Position numbers and translations under genes: made by a program. From positions 1 through 22,321 of the IMG/VR virus record IMGVR_UViG_3300044684_000031: a stretch of DNA of 22,321 bases. One strand, given 5' to 3'. Position 1 is the first letter of the stretch; every line of letters starts with the position of its first letter. Origin of the DNA: a virus. Under the pieces are notes generated by a model. That model did not search any database and was not told where the DNA came from. It saw only the letters and a list, made by a program, of their open reading frames with translations. This document shows positions 15,833-21,890 of the stretch, in pieces.

Positions 15833-16480
15833 TTAGAGGTCTTCCGACTTGTAGTCGCCCATCGCCTCGGCGTGGCCCGATGCGAGCGAATGCAGGTGGA
15901 GCAACGTCGCGATCGCCTTCAGGTCCGCCTTCAGCTCGGAGACGGCTTCGTCTTCGAAGCGATGCAGGCGCGCCATCAAGCCGGCGAAGCGTTCCTTCGC
16001 CTCGGCGTGGTCCTCGACGTCGATCGCGACGGCTGGCGTGGGATCAGCGGCCATAACCGAGCTGACCGCCGCCGACGTAGACGAGGTCGAATCGGTCGTC
16101 GCACTCTGGCTCGTCGTCGCACCCGTCGCCGAATCTTCGGTAGCCGAGCCACTCGCGTTTCCCGCTTCACCTCCGGCGGAAGCGGCTGCGTCGACGGCGG
16201 GCAATGCAGCTTGCGCAGACGATGACGTATCGCTTTCGGACGCCAAGTCCGCAGAGGACGCACCGGCGTTTGGGGCTTCAGCGGACCCAGCTTCCGTCGA
16301 CGACGCGTCGGCCGCAGCCGGCGCATTGTCGTTTCCCTCGGGCACAGGCTCGACCGGTGCGCTCGAGGACGGAGCGGCGTCGGCCGCATCGGCGGGCGCC
16401 GCGGCGGCGCCGTCGCTGCCGTCAACGATATGCGTTGGGATGGCAGCGAGCAGGAAGCGAGCGAGCAAAGGAATGCGCAT
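15833..16480 (-). CDS. Ala/Ser-rich acidic low-complexity protein between terminase and portal, function unknown
   Basis: 215 residues. The first 20 (MRIPLLARFLLAAIPTHIVD) are basic then hydrophobic, like a signal or short membrane anchor. Residues 21-152 are almost only Ala, Ser, Thr, Asp, Glu and Gly and must be disordered. Residues 153-205 (for example HAEAKERFAGLMARLHRFED) are a probable amphipathic helix or coiled coil. No family recognised. Start ATG 16480 has GGAG ten bases upstream. The long opposite-strand frame here is a composition artefact. It could be a head or portal accessory, or a moron acting on the host envelope; the sequence does not decide. Confidence 0.65.
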   Translation of the reverse strand: MRIPLLARFLLAAIPTHIVDGSDGAAAAPADAADAAPSSSAPVEPVPEGNDNAPAAADASSTEAGSAEAPNAGASSADLASESDTSSSAQAALPAVDAAASAGGEAGNASGSATEDSATGATTSQSATTDSTSSTSAAVSSVMAADPTPAVAIDVEDHAEAKERFAGLMARLHRFEDEAVSELKADLKAIATLLHLHSLASGHAEAMGDYKSEDL

Positions 16481-16502
16481 AACTGAAAATCTCCGAATTG
16501 GA

Positions 16503-16534
16503 CCGATTAATCACGAAAAAATGGAATTAACCGG
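16503..16534 (-). other. Inverted repeat over the terminase stop codon
   Basis: On the minus strand CCGGTTAAT pairs with ATTAATCGG (eight Watson-Crick pairs and one G-U) around a 14-base loop holding a run of six T. It overlaps the large-terminase stop at 16527. The T-run is in the loop rather than after the stem, so it is not a standard terminator; it may tune translation or message stability between terminase and the next gene. Confidence 0.4.
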
Positions 16535-17993
16535 CCATTACGGCGCGCAACGCGTCTTCGGAGATATTCAGCCCGTTACCGCGACCGCGGATATATCCGT
16601 CCATCGAATAGCGGATGCCGTCAATGTGGTGATTCCATTTGTCGACGATTATAGGCAGCACTTCGCCCGTGGTTTTGTCGACCTTGTAGCTGTAATTCTG
16701 GAACTCCTCGATCGTCTTGACGCAGCGCTTGTGAATCACGATCTCATCGAAGCCGCGCAAGAACGCGATGCCATCCTCAACGGAGCCGCCCCACTTGGCG
16801 GCCGCCGAGATGTTGAAACCCTGTTTGGCGACGAGGCTGATCGTTTCGGGCCGTGCGCAGTCGGCCTTAATCTTCCACTTGCGAGCGCCAGGGATGCCCG
16901 GGTACTTCATCTCGTCGGCGAGCCGCCACTTCTTGACCTGCTCGGGCCGCATGCCCTCACGGCCGGCGAACAGCTTCCAGATCTCGTCGAGATCCACCTT
17001 CAGACCATGGGCCTCGTAGTCGACGAAGAGCGTGTTGTCGCGCACCCAGCAACGGTTGAGCGTCGTCGGGTCCTGTGAAAAGCCCCAGTCGGCGCCGAAG
17101 AAGAACCGCGCGTTTGCCGGCGTCTCGAACTCGGCCACGCGCCACTTGCCGGCCATGATGAGCTCGTCGCTGCGCTTGTTGAACTTGCCTTCCCAGATCC
17201 AGTTGTAGCGGTCGACGTCAGTGCGCAGCATCTTCTGCCGCTCGAGCTCAAGCTCCTCGGGGAACCATGGGTTATCGGACCAGTTGCAGCAGATGATGAG
17301 CGTCTCGTCGTCCTCGTAGATGCCGTCGATCATCTTGTCGACGTATGGCGCGACGTAGTCGGCCCATGTCGGATCAGTCTCCTTGTTCGGGTTGAACGTG
17401 ATCCAGATTTCGGAGCCTGATGCGCGGATCGTCGGCGCAAGGATGCTGTACGAGTCGCGCGAGACGCCCTCTGCCTCGTCGACCCATGCGTCGGTGGCGT
17501 TCGTGAAGCCCTTGAGGGCGCGCTGATTGCGGAAGAGGCCGCGGAACGAGAAGCTGCTGCCGTTGGCCGGCACGCGAATCGTTTTCTTGAGCAGCTTGAA
17601 CGAGTCGAGCATGTCGCGGCGATCTACCTCTTCCGCGATTTCCTGGTAGCTCGATTCCTCGATGGAGTTCTGGATCTCGCGAAGGCAGAGCACGCGGCGG
17701 CGGCGCACCTGGGCTCGGGCCGTGAGGATCGACACGACGGTGCGCGTCTTCATCGAGCCGCGCCCGCCGAACACGATCTTGTAGCGCTTGGGGTAGATCA
17801 GCCGCTCGAGCTTCTGAGCGATGAAGACGGTCGGCTCGGCGTCCGTTTCTTCACCGTCGACGGTGAGCCGCTTGATGACGTTCCGGTCCATGTCGACGAT
17901 GCCGAACACGGCCGGACGCTCTTCGGTGGCGACACCCGAGAAGTAGGATTCGACTCGGGTGATCGCGGCATGGGAAAGCCTACGGCGGCTCAT
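16527..17993 (-). CDS. terL: Terminase large subunit (ATPase/nuclease)
   Basis: 488 residues. The ATPase has Walker A GGRGSMKT at 76-83, Walker B DAWVDEAE at 168-175 and a coupling region ITFNPNKE at 198-205. The nuclease has acidic residues in FFGADWGFSQDP (Asp302), IKADCARPE (Asp378) and DKWNHHIDGIRY (Asp458). This layout is the Terminase_3/PBSX-type large subunit, which drives DNA into the prohead and cuts the concatemer. All key residues are present, so the enzyme should be active. Start ATG 17993 overlaps the small-subunit gene by ATGA. The first 65 residues are longer than in many relatives. The gene is complete. Confidence 0.95.
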   Translation of the reverse strand: MSRRRLSHAAITRVESYFSGVATEERPAVFGIVDMDRNVIKRLTVDGEETDAEPTVFIAQKLERLIYPKRYKIVFGGRGSMKTRTVVSILTARAQVRRRRVLCLREIQNSIEESSYQEIAEEVDRRDMLDSFKLLKKTIRVPANGSSFSFRGLFRNQRALKGFTNATDAWVDEAEGVSRDSYSILAPTIRASGSEIWITFNPNKETDPTWADYVAPYVDKMIDGIYEDDETLIICCNWSDNPWFPEELELERQKMLRTDVDRYNWIWEGKFNKRSDELIMAGKWRVAEFETPANARFFFGADWGFSQDPTTLNRCWVRDNTLFVDYEAHGLKVDLDEIWKLFAGREGMRPEQVKKWRLADEMKYPGIPGARKWKIKADCARPETISLVAKQGFNISAAAKWGGSVEDGIAFLRGFDEIVIHKRCVKTIEEFQNYSYKVDKTTGEVLPIIVDKWNHHIDGIRYSMDGYIRGRGNGLNISEDALRAVMAG

Positions 17994-18418
17994 TTACCCT
18001 GTGCGGCCAGCGCCTTTTCGACCTGCGCGAGCCGGTCGGCCAGTTCGCTGATTTCGAGCACGTCGAGCTTGCCGCGAATCATCGAGACGAGCTGCTGGCC
18101 GACGTCGGGCGAGACCTTGCCGGTGGCCACGGCCACCATGACGGAATCGACCTGCTGCACAGGCGTGCCGTTCTCTGGGAAGTCGAACTGCACGGCGGGT
18201 GCGATCGGTTTCGTCGCCGGCGCGATGCGCGTCAGCAACTCTTTCATCATGACCGTATCGCCTTCGGAAATCGCCTTTTTCGCGACGGTTTTGTAGAAAC
18301 CCTTCTCGTTTAGCTTGGTTTCCTCTTTGATCGCTTCGAGAATGCGAGTGCGCAATTCCTTCCCGCGGCGGCGGGTCGGTTGTCGATCAGCAGTAAAGCG
18401 AGTGGCTTCGTTTCCCAT
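17990..18418 (-). CDS. Terminase small subunit-like protein (DUF5681-like)
   Basis: 142 residues, ending in an ATGA overlap with the large terminase. A basic N-terminus (about 10-25, with RQPTRRRGKELRTRILEAIK) precedes FYKTVAKKAISEGDTVMMKE and LLTRIAPATKPI, a pattern of DUF5681-type proteins found in the small-subunit position. The C-terminus is a coiled coil (LDVLEISELADRLAQVEKAL) fit for oligomerisation. The small subunit recognises viral DNA and loads it onto the large subunit. Start ATG 18418 is chosen because AAGGA lies seven bases upstream; the TTG at 18454 would add twelve residues without a good site. Function is from position plus pattern. Confidence 0.72.
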   Translation of the reverse strand: MGNEATRFTADRQPTRRRGKELRTRILEAIKEETKLNEKGFYKTVAKKAISEGDTVMMKELLTRIAPATKPIAPAVQFDFPENGTPVQQVDSVMVAVATGKVSPDVGQQLVSMIRGKLDVLEISELADRLAQVEKALAAQGK

Positions 18419-18453
18419 TTCCGTTTCCTTCACCGTTATTTCGGTCAGTTGCA

Positions 18454-18459
18454 ATTATC
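18454..18459 (-). promoter_or_regulatory. Weak -10-like site ahead of the packaging operon
   Basis: GATAAT on the minus strand, in the AT-rich 106-base spacer 18419-18524 before the small terminase gene. Transcription would begin near 18446, about 28 bases before the ATG. No good -35 hexamer is found at 16-18 bases (best is CAATTT), so it would be weak or activator-dependent. The rest of the spacer holds a GC-rich stem at 18491-18520 with no T-run. Confidence 0.3.
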
Positions 18460-18524
18460 GAATCAAATGGCCCAGCAAATTGCGAGAGCGGCAACGCGGC
18501 CCGTGGTGGCGCCGCGCTGCGCCT

Positions 18525-18788
18525 TTACGCCTTCGCGAAGTTGACGACGTACTCGGCGCCCAGCTCGAAGTAGTTGCCTGCCTCGGCGTTGACGACGCCC
18601 AGCTCGATTTGCCCGCTCGGCGTGGCGGTGTAGAACCTGCCGTTGTCGCTCGTCGGATCCGGGTCGTAGACCGGCTGCAGGCGGATCGTCTGCATCTCGC
18701 ACCGGTCATACTGCTTCGTTTCCTGGTTGTACTTGCTGCCTTCGCTTCGACTGATGCTCGCGACTTTGAACTTGGCTTGCACGGACAT
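18525..18788 (-). CDS. Small beta-rich conserved phage protein, function unknown
   Basis: 87 residues. The strands alternate clearly: VQAKFKVASISRSEGSKYNQ, RCEMQTIRLQPVYD, RFYTATPSGQIELGVVNAEA, then YFELGAEYVVNFAKA. The order 'KFKV ... I-x-L-x-P-V-Y ... N-x-x-F-x-x-A-T-P-x-G-x-I-x-L ... F-x-x-G-x-x-Y-x-V-x-F' is one I know from many phage genomes without function; an OB-like fold is plausible. Start ATG 18788 has GGAG six bases upstream; the ATG at 18800 lies before that site. Gaps of 77 bases before and 106 after it set it off from both operons. Confidence 0.72.
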   Translation of the reverse strand: MSVQAKFKVASISRSEGSKYNQETKQYDRCEMQTIRLQPVYDPDPTSDNGRFYTATPSGQIELGVVNAEAGNYFELGAEYVVNFAKA

Positions 18789-18865
18789 GCTTTGCTCCAT
18801 GATGAAGGTTGCCCGTGTCGCAGGAGCCAGCGGCCGAGTGCGCATCGGCGTAGCGTGGTGCTCGG

Positions 18866-18985
18866 TCAGTCGTAGATCTTGTTCAGCCACTTCGCGAGGC
18901 CGAAGAATCCAGCCGCCGCGCCAGCGATGAACGTGCCGACATAGGAAAGGACGATCGCTATCGTCGGGATCGCCGTCGAGTGCAT
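18866..18985 (-). CDS. 39-residue single-pass membrane protein
   Basis: Too short for normal ORF lists. From ATG 18985 the frame gives MHSTAIPTIAIVLSYVGTFI followed by AGAAAGFFGLAKWLNKIYD and TGA. Residues 5-31 are one hydrophobic segment with small residues (AGAAAG), and the end is basic-aromatic (KWLNKIYD), so an inside C-terminus is likely. The strong site GGAGGT (18992-18997) is six bases from this ATG and touches an earlier in-frame ATG at 18991, which would be too close. No family recognised; the place is unlike a lysis cassette, so holin is not proposed. Confidence 0.7.
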   Translation of the reverse strand: MHSTAIPTIAIVLSYVGTFIAGAAAGFFGLAKWLNKIYD

Positions 18986-18987
18986 GG

Positions 18988-19290
18988 TCATACCTCCGTC
19001 TGATGGGAAAGGATCCGCGCCCGGAACGCGGGCTCGTCAAAGCGTGGGTCCGGGGTGTAGCGGGCTTTGCGCTCAGCCTTCGCCTCGCGGCGCTCACGGG
19101 CCCGGCGATCGCGGCGCGATTCGCCAGGACGAGCGGCAGAGCGCGGCGTCATGCTGGCAGCGCGGTCGAGCATGACGCGCATCTCCTCGACGCGCTTAGT
19201 CTCGCCGCGGCGCTCCATCTCAGCCATCGCTTCGAGAAGCTCGTCGAACTGCGCGGGCAGGTTGGGGATGATGTCTTTGCTGCTGTCCAT
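18988..19290 (-). CDS. Basic helical protein, function unknown
   Basis: 100 residues. The first half is an acidic helix (DIIPNLPAQFDELLEAMAEM, then RVEEMRVMLDRAA), the second half is strongly basic (GESRRDRRARERREAKAERK). It could bind nucleic acid. The start is ATG 19290: GGAGGT at 19297-19302 is six bases away from it but touches the GTG at 19296, which would form a GTGA overlap with the resolvase stop. The same layout occurs again in front of the next gene. No domain recognised. Confidence 0.7.
   Translation of the reverse strand: MDSSKDIIPNLPAQFDELLEAMAEMERRGETKRVEEMRVMLDRAASMTPRSAARPGESRRDRRARERREAKAERKARYTPDPRFDEPAFRARILSHQTEV
18992..18997 (-). promoter_or_regulatory. Strong ribosome binding site deciding the start at 18985
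   Basis: GGAGGT on the minus strand, zero bases from ATG 18991 and six from ATG 18985. The second spacing is the workable one. Confidence 0.75.
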
Positions 19291-19292
19291 CG

Positions 19293-19811
19293 TCACACCT
19301 CCAACGGGTCGAAAAGATCGGCCGAGCGCGTCGACGCTGCCGCTTGCTTGGCGCGCACCGGCAGCTCTACCTGCTGTGGCTCCATCGGCTCGACGACGAT
19401 CTCGGTGCGCGGATTGAGCTTGTCGATGGCGTGATAGACGTGCTTCTCGCGCACCTGGCGGTCGTTGACGTAGACGCCCCTCTGCACGAGCAAGCGCTGC
19501 GGCTTCACGCCCAGGTCGCGTTGCGTCTTGCCGAGCTTTTCGCGCTGATAGCGGTCTTGCAGGATGTCGAGGATCAGCGTCTCGTCGAGGTCCGGCCGCT
19601 CCGAGGCGTAGAAGATGCGCATCGTCACGCGCACCGGCCCCTTGAGTTGCAAGCGCGCCGCCGGCGGGATCTGCTTGAGCGCGTCGGCCTCGTAACCGCG
19701 CGCCTTGTCCGACTTGATGAGCATCGCCGGGCGATCGCCGAACTGCGCGACCTTACGGCTATTCGCCTTGCTGGCGGGCTCGCCGAGGATGGTGAAAGCA
19801 ATGCGCATCAT
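19293..19811 (-). CDS. rusA: RusA-family Holliday junction resolvase
   Basis: 172 residues. MMRIAFTILGEPASKANSRK is the family opening strand ('G-x-P-x-x-K-x-R'). ERPDLDETLILDILQD (71-86) holds the catalytic acidic pair Asp74 and Asp76 plus Asp82. VYVNDRQVREKHVYHAIDKL (113-132) is the second signature, and TEIVVEP (137-142) the final strand. RusA cuts four-way junctions during phage recombination and resolves branched DNA before packaging. About 25 residues between the two signatures (RYQREKLGKTQRDLGVKPQR) are longer than in E. coli RusA, and the C-terminal 25 are an extra tail. Start ATG 19811 overlaps the previous stop by ATGA. Confidence 0.88.
   Translation of the reverse strand: MMRIAFTILGEPASKANSRKVAQFGDRPAMLIKSDKARGYEADALKQIPPAARLQLKGPVRVTMRIFYASERPDLDETLILDILQDRYQREKLGKTQRDLGVKPQRLLVQRGVYVNDRQVREKHVYHAIDKLNPRTEIVVEPMEPQQVELPVRAKQAAASTRSADLFDPLEV
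19297..19302 (-). promoter_or_regulatory. Strong ribosome binding site deciding the start at 19290
   Basis: GGAGGT on the minus strand, zero bases from GTG 19296 and six from ATG 19290. The ATG is therefore the likely start. Confidence 0.75.
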
Positions 19812-20131
19812 GCTGCGAGCCCTCCCGCTTCGCGCGCCTTGTCGACGGCGCGGCGCATCCGGTCTGCGATCGCGCGCAGCATCTCGCACTCGACCTCGGT
19901 GAGCGCGACGCCCAAGGCGTTGATCTGGATCTCGGCCGGGCGCAACGTGATCGACGGCGCGGGCGTTAGCGTCGCCTCGTAGGCGGCCAGCATCATGCCG
20001 TCGACGATGGCGGTTTGCACGATCGCCGTGAACTGCGCCGGCGCGATCTTCGAGCGATCGAGCGTTGCAATGCCGCGCGCAACCTCAAGCGCACGGCGGT
20101 CCCAAGCGGCGGGCGGTGTCTTGCGGGTCAT
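19808..20131 (-). CDS. Unknown helical protein upstream of the resolvase
   Basis: 107 residues, between two ATGA overlaps. A helix ALEVARGIATLDRSKIAPAQ leads to FTAIVQTAIVDGMMLAAYEA, then a short beta part (SITLRPAEIQINALG) and a C-terminal amphipathic helix EVECEMLRAIADRMRRAVDK. No motif recognised. Only the start at 20131 fits; the open frame extends much further to the right but that part overlaps the next gene in another frame. Confidence 0.7.
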   Translation of the reverse strand: MTRKTPPAAWDRRALEVARGIATLDRSKIAPAQFTAIVQTAIVDGMMLAAYEATLTPAPSITLRPAEIQINALGVALTEVECEMLRAIADRMRRAVDKAREAGGLAA

Positions 20132-20559
20132 TGGTCGGTCTCCGCGAAGTGAAGAGGCGCGCTCGTCGGGCCGGTGACGGGCGCGGATGGAATGGGTTGC
20201 TGGGTGCCGGCGCCGCCAACGACTTCGAGCAAGGCGCGCTCGAGCCGCGCAAGCCATGCCGTCGTGCTGCCGAAGTCGGCGTTGCCCATGAGCAGGTCGC
20301 GTCGCTTGTTGTCGGCGAGCAGGCGATCGACGCCGGCGCGCACAGTCTCCCAATCGGCGGTGCCGTAGAAACGCCGCACGTCGAGCGTGGCGTTCACGAG
20401 CCATTCGCAGCGCGTAAGCGCGGCCGTGATCGCCTCGCGGCGGCCGGCGCCAGCGTTCGCGTGGCAGAAGCAAAACCACTTACCGCCGTGGCCTACCGTG
20501 CCGTTCAGCGGGCAACCGACTGCCTCGCACATGCCCCAGGGCGTTCCGTCTGCGCTCAT
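20128..20559 (-). CDS. Zinc-ribbon-like phage protein, function unknown
   Basis: 143 residues. The N-terminus shows Cys11, Cys16, Cys30, Cys32 and His33 (MCEAVGCPLNGTVGHGGKWF followed by CFCHANAG), a small zinc-binding motif I have seen in phage proteins of replication regions. The rest is helical, with RREAITAALTRCEWLVNATL and LLADNKRRDLL, plus a Pro/Thr-rich end. It may bind DNA or another replication protein. Start ATG 20559 overlaps the previous gene by ATGA. No function can be given. Confidence 0.75.
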   Translation of the reverse strand: MSADGTPWGMCEAVGCPLNGTVGHGGKWFCFCHANAGAGRREAITAALTRCEWLVNATLDVRRFYGTADWETVRAGVDRLLADNKRRDLLMGNADFGSTTAWLARLERALLEVVGGAGTQQPIPSAPVTGPTSAPLHFAETDQ

Positions 20560-20750
20560 TGCTCGGCTCCCGCGATGCATGCGTCGATCGCGCGACGCAG
20601 GTTGTGGTCGTGCTCGTCGATGGCGACGAAGCATAGGTCGACGATCTGGCCGACGCTGAGCTGCTCGAGGAAATCCATGCGGTTCGTGTCGTTGAGAATC
20701 TCGGCGAGCGGAATGTCACCAGTCCCAAAGACGAAAGGAGCGGCGCTCAT
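20556..20750 (-). CDS. Small acidic helical protein, function unknown
   Basis: 64 residues. It reads MSAAPFVFGTGDIPLAEILN, then DTNRMDFLEQLSVGQIVDLC and a final helix LRRAIDACIAG. Nothing matches a family I know. The start ATG 20750 and the end both form ATGA overlaps, so it belongs to the coupled operon; the larger open frame to 20879 is inside the next gene upstream and is not used. Confidence 0.7.
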   Translation of the reverse strand: MSAAPFVFGTGDIPLAEILNDTNRMDFLEQLSVGQIVDLCFVAIDEHDHNLRRAIDACIAGAEQ

Positions 20751-20935
20751 GCAACCACCTTGCGCGGTACGTCCGGACGCACGGCAGGCATCGGCGTCGG
20801 GCTCGGCTTGTGCTCGTCGCAGTAGTCGCGGCCCTCGTGCGTCCAGTGCGCTTTGACGCGTGGGCCGAGCTGCTTGCACACGCAGCAGTAGCGCCAGCCT
20901 CCGCGCTCGATCATGGCTTTCGTGATGCGCTTCAT
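20747..20935 (-). CDS. Small zinc-ribbon-like protein, function unknown
   Basis: 62 residues. Cys17, Cys18 and Cys20 near the start (YCCVC) pair with Cys39 and His42 (YCDEH) to give a treble-clef or ribbon zinc site of about 25 residues. A basic N-terminus (MKRITKAMIERGGWR) and a Pro-rich C-terminus flank it. Start ATG 20935 gives an ATGA overlap with the previous gene; the longer frame to 21100 is not used because it lies inside that gene. Probably a nucleic acid or protein binder. Confidence 0.72.
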   Translation of the reverse strand: MKRITKAMIERGGWRYCCVCKQLGPRVKAHWTHEGRDYCDEHKPSPTPMPAVRPDVPRKVVA

Positions 20936-21144
20936 GCCGATTGCTCCTTTGCGACGAATGCTTTTCCGTTCGTCACCTGGCATACGCCTTCGTGAATGCG
21001 CTCGAGGGTCGGGTACCGTGCCGTTCTCTCGGATACAGAAAATTCGCCGACGACGTCCCAGCGAGCTCGCCATTTGCAGTCGTCGCAATACGTCATGCAT
21101 GAGCCGAGGCAGAAGAAATCGCGATCAGCAATGGCCGATGTCAT
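20932..21144 (-). CDS. Cys-rich small protein, function unknown
   Basis: 70 residues. Cys12, Cys16, Cys20 and Cys23 lie in the spacing C-x3-C-x3-C-x2-C (CLGSCMTYCDDCKW), a tight knuckle that could bind zinc or an iron-sulphur cluster; Cys55 is separate. Aromatic and acidic residues follow. Overlaps on both sides are ATGA. It is the first of three such Cys-rich proteins in this part of the operon. No family recognised. Confidence 0.7.
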   Translation of the reverse strand: MTSAIADRDFFCLGSCMTYCDDCKWRARWDVVGEFSVSERTARYPTLERIHEGVCQVTNGKAFVAKEQSA

Positions 21145-21887
21145 GCCCGCACTCCCTCGTAAGCCGCAACACGTCGCGCCGTCTCGCGCTTGGCCTCGGC
21201 GAGCCGCTCGGCCCTCTCACGTGCGCGGCGGCTCCTTTCGGCTGAGTTACGCGCCATAGCGGTACTCGCCGCCCCCACGATCGCCCTCAGCCGCGCGATG
21301 TTCGCCTCGACGTCCACGGGCTGCGCTTCGTCCTCGCTTGGCGCCGCCAGAAGCGGCACAGCGGCCTTCGCGTGGGTCAGCGCAATGCGCCCTTCCCTCA
21401 CTGCTTGCTCGACGACTTCGAGCCGGCGGGCGGCGTCATGCCCCTGCGAGACAACCCACTGGACCGGGCGATTTACACGTCGCGACGCGTCAGTAATCCG
21501 GGCATAAGCGGCCTTGAATGCCATGCGAGCGCCGATTTCGTCACCGTCGAGCACGGGCTTGGCGACTTCGAACGCCTCGGCGATTTCGGTCGTCCACACG
21601 ACGGTTTCACACTCGTCTCGCGAACGCAGTGCGATCGCCCATGCCTCGTCGACCTCGGGTCGGCCGTCGCTCATCTTCGGCAGGTGCTTGAGCAACGCGG
21701 CGGGCGTCGGCGCGAATTCGCTCGTCGCGACGTGCATCGAAATCGCGCGGAGCACTGCGTCGAGCGGATACGGCTCGAGCTGGGCCCAGAACACCCCGAG
21801 AACCGCCGGGCTCGGCAACGGCTGCCGTGCGGTCTCGTGGGCTAGGTCGAGCGCGTCCTTGAACGCGCGCTTGTCGGTCGTGTGCAT
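21141..21887 (-). CDS. Helicase-loader-like replication protein
   Basis: 248 residues. The first 75 read FKDALDLAHETARQPLPSPA, then VLGVFWAQLEPYPLDAVLRA and TSEFAPTPAALLKHLPKM, the layout of G39P/lambda P-like loaders: a helical N-terminal domain with a conserved 'W-x-x-L' and a 'P-T-P' turn. Residues 75-170 hold a second helical region (WVVSQGHDAARRLEVVEQAV), and the end is a long basic coil (NSAERSRRARERAERLAEAK). Such proteins bring the host DnaB helicase to the phage origin. Start ATG 21887 has GGAG nine bases upstream, three bases after the previous stop. The loader call is from pattern plus neighbours. Confidence 0.6.
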   Translation of the reverse strand: MHTTDKRAFKDALDLAHETARQPLPSPAVLGVFWAQLEPYPLDAVLRAISMHVATSEFAPTPAALLKHLPKMSDGRPEVDEAWAIALRSRDECETVVWTTEIAEAFEVAKPVLDGDEIGARMAFKAAYARITDASRRVNRPVQWVVSQGHDAARRLEVVEQAVREGRIALTHAKAAVPLLAAPSEDEAQPVDVEANIARLRAIVGAASTAMARNSAERSRRARERAERLAEAKRETARRVAAYEGVRA

Positions 21888-21890
21888 GGG

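Noticed and set aside
16038-17078. 346-residue open frame on the plus strand
   Set aside because: It is antisense to the low-complexity gene and to terL with its intact Walker and nuclease motifs; GC-rich DNA keeps such frames open.
18419-18454. TTG start of the small terminase at 18454
   Set aside because: The ATG at 18418 has AAGGA at seven bases, and the region before it looks like a spacer with a -10-like site.
18491-18520. GC-rich stem that might be a terminator after the 87-residue protein
   Set aside because: The stem (nine positions, one G-U) is not followed by a T-run on the minus strand, so it does not meet the normal form of an intrinsic terminator.
18866-18985. Small membrane protein as a holin
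   Set aside because: Only one membrane segment, 39 residues, and no endolysin or spanin nearby.
19808-20479. Longer 223-residue version of the protein before the resolvase
   Set aside because: The extra N-terminal part is Arg-rich shadow of the zinc-ribbon-like gene; the start at 20131 gives a normal ATGA overlap.
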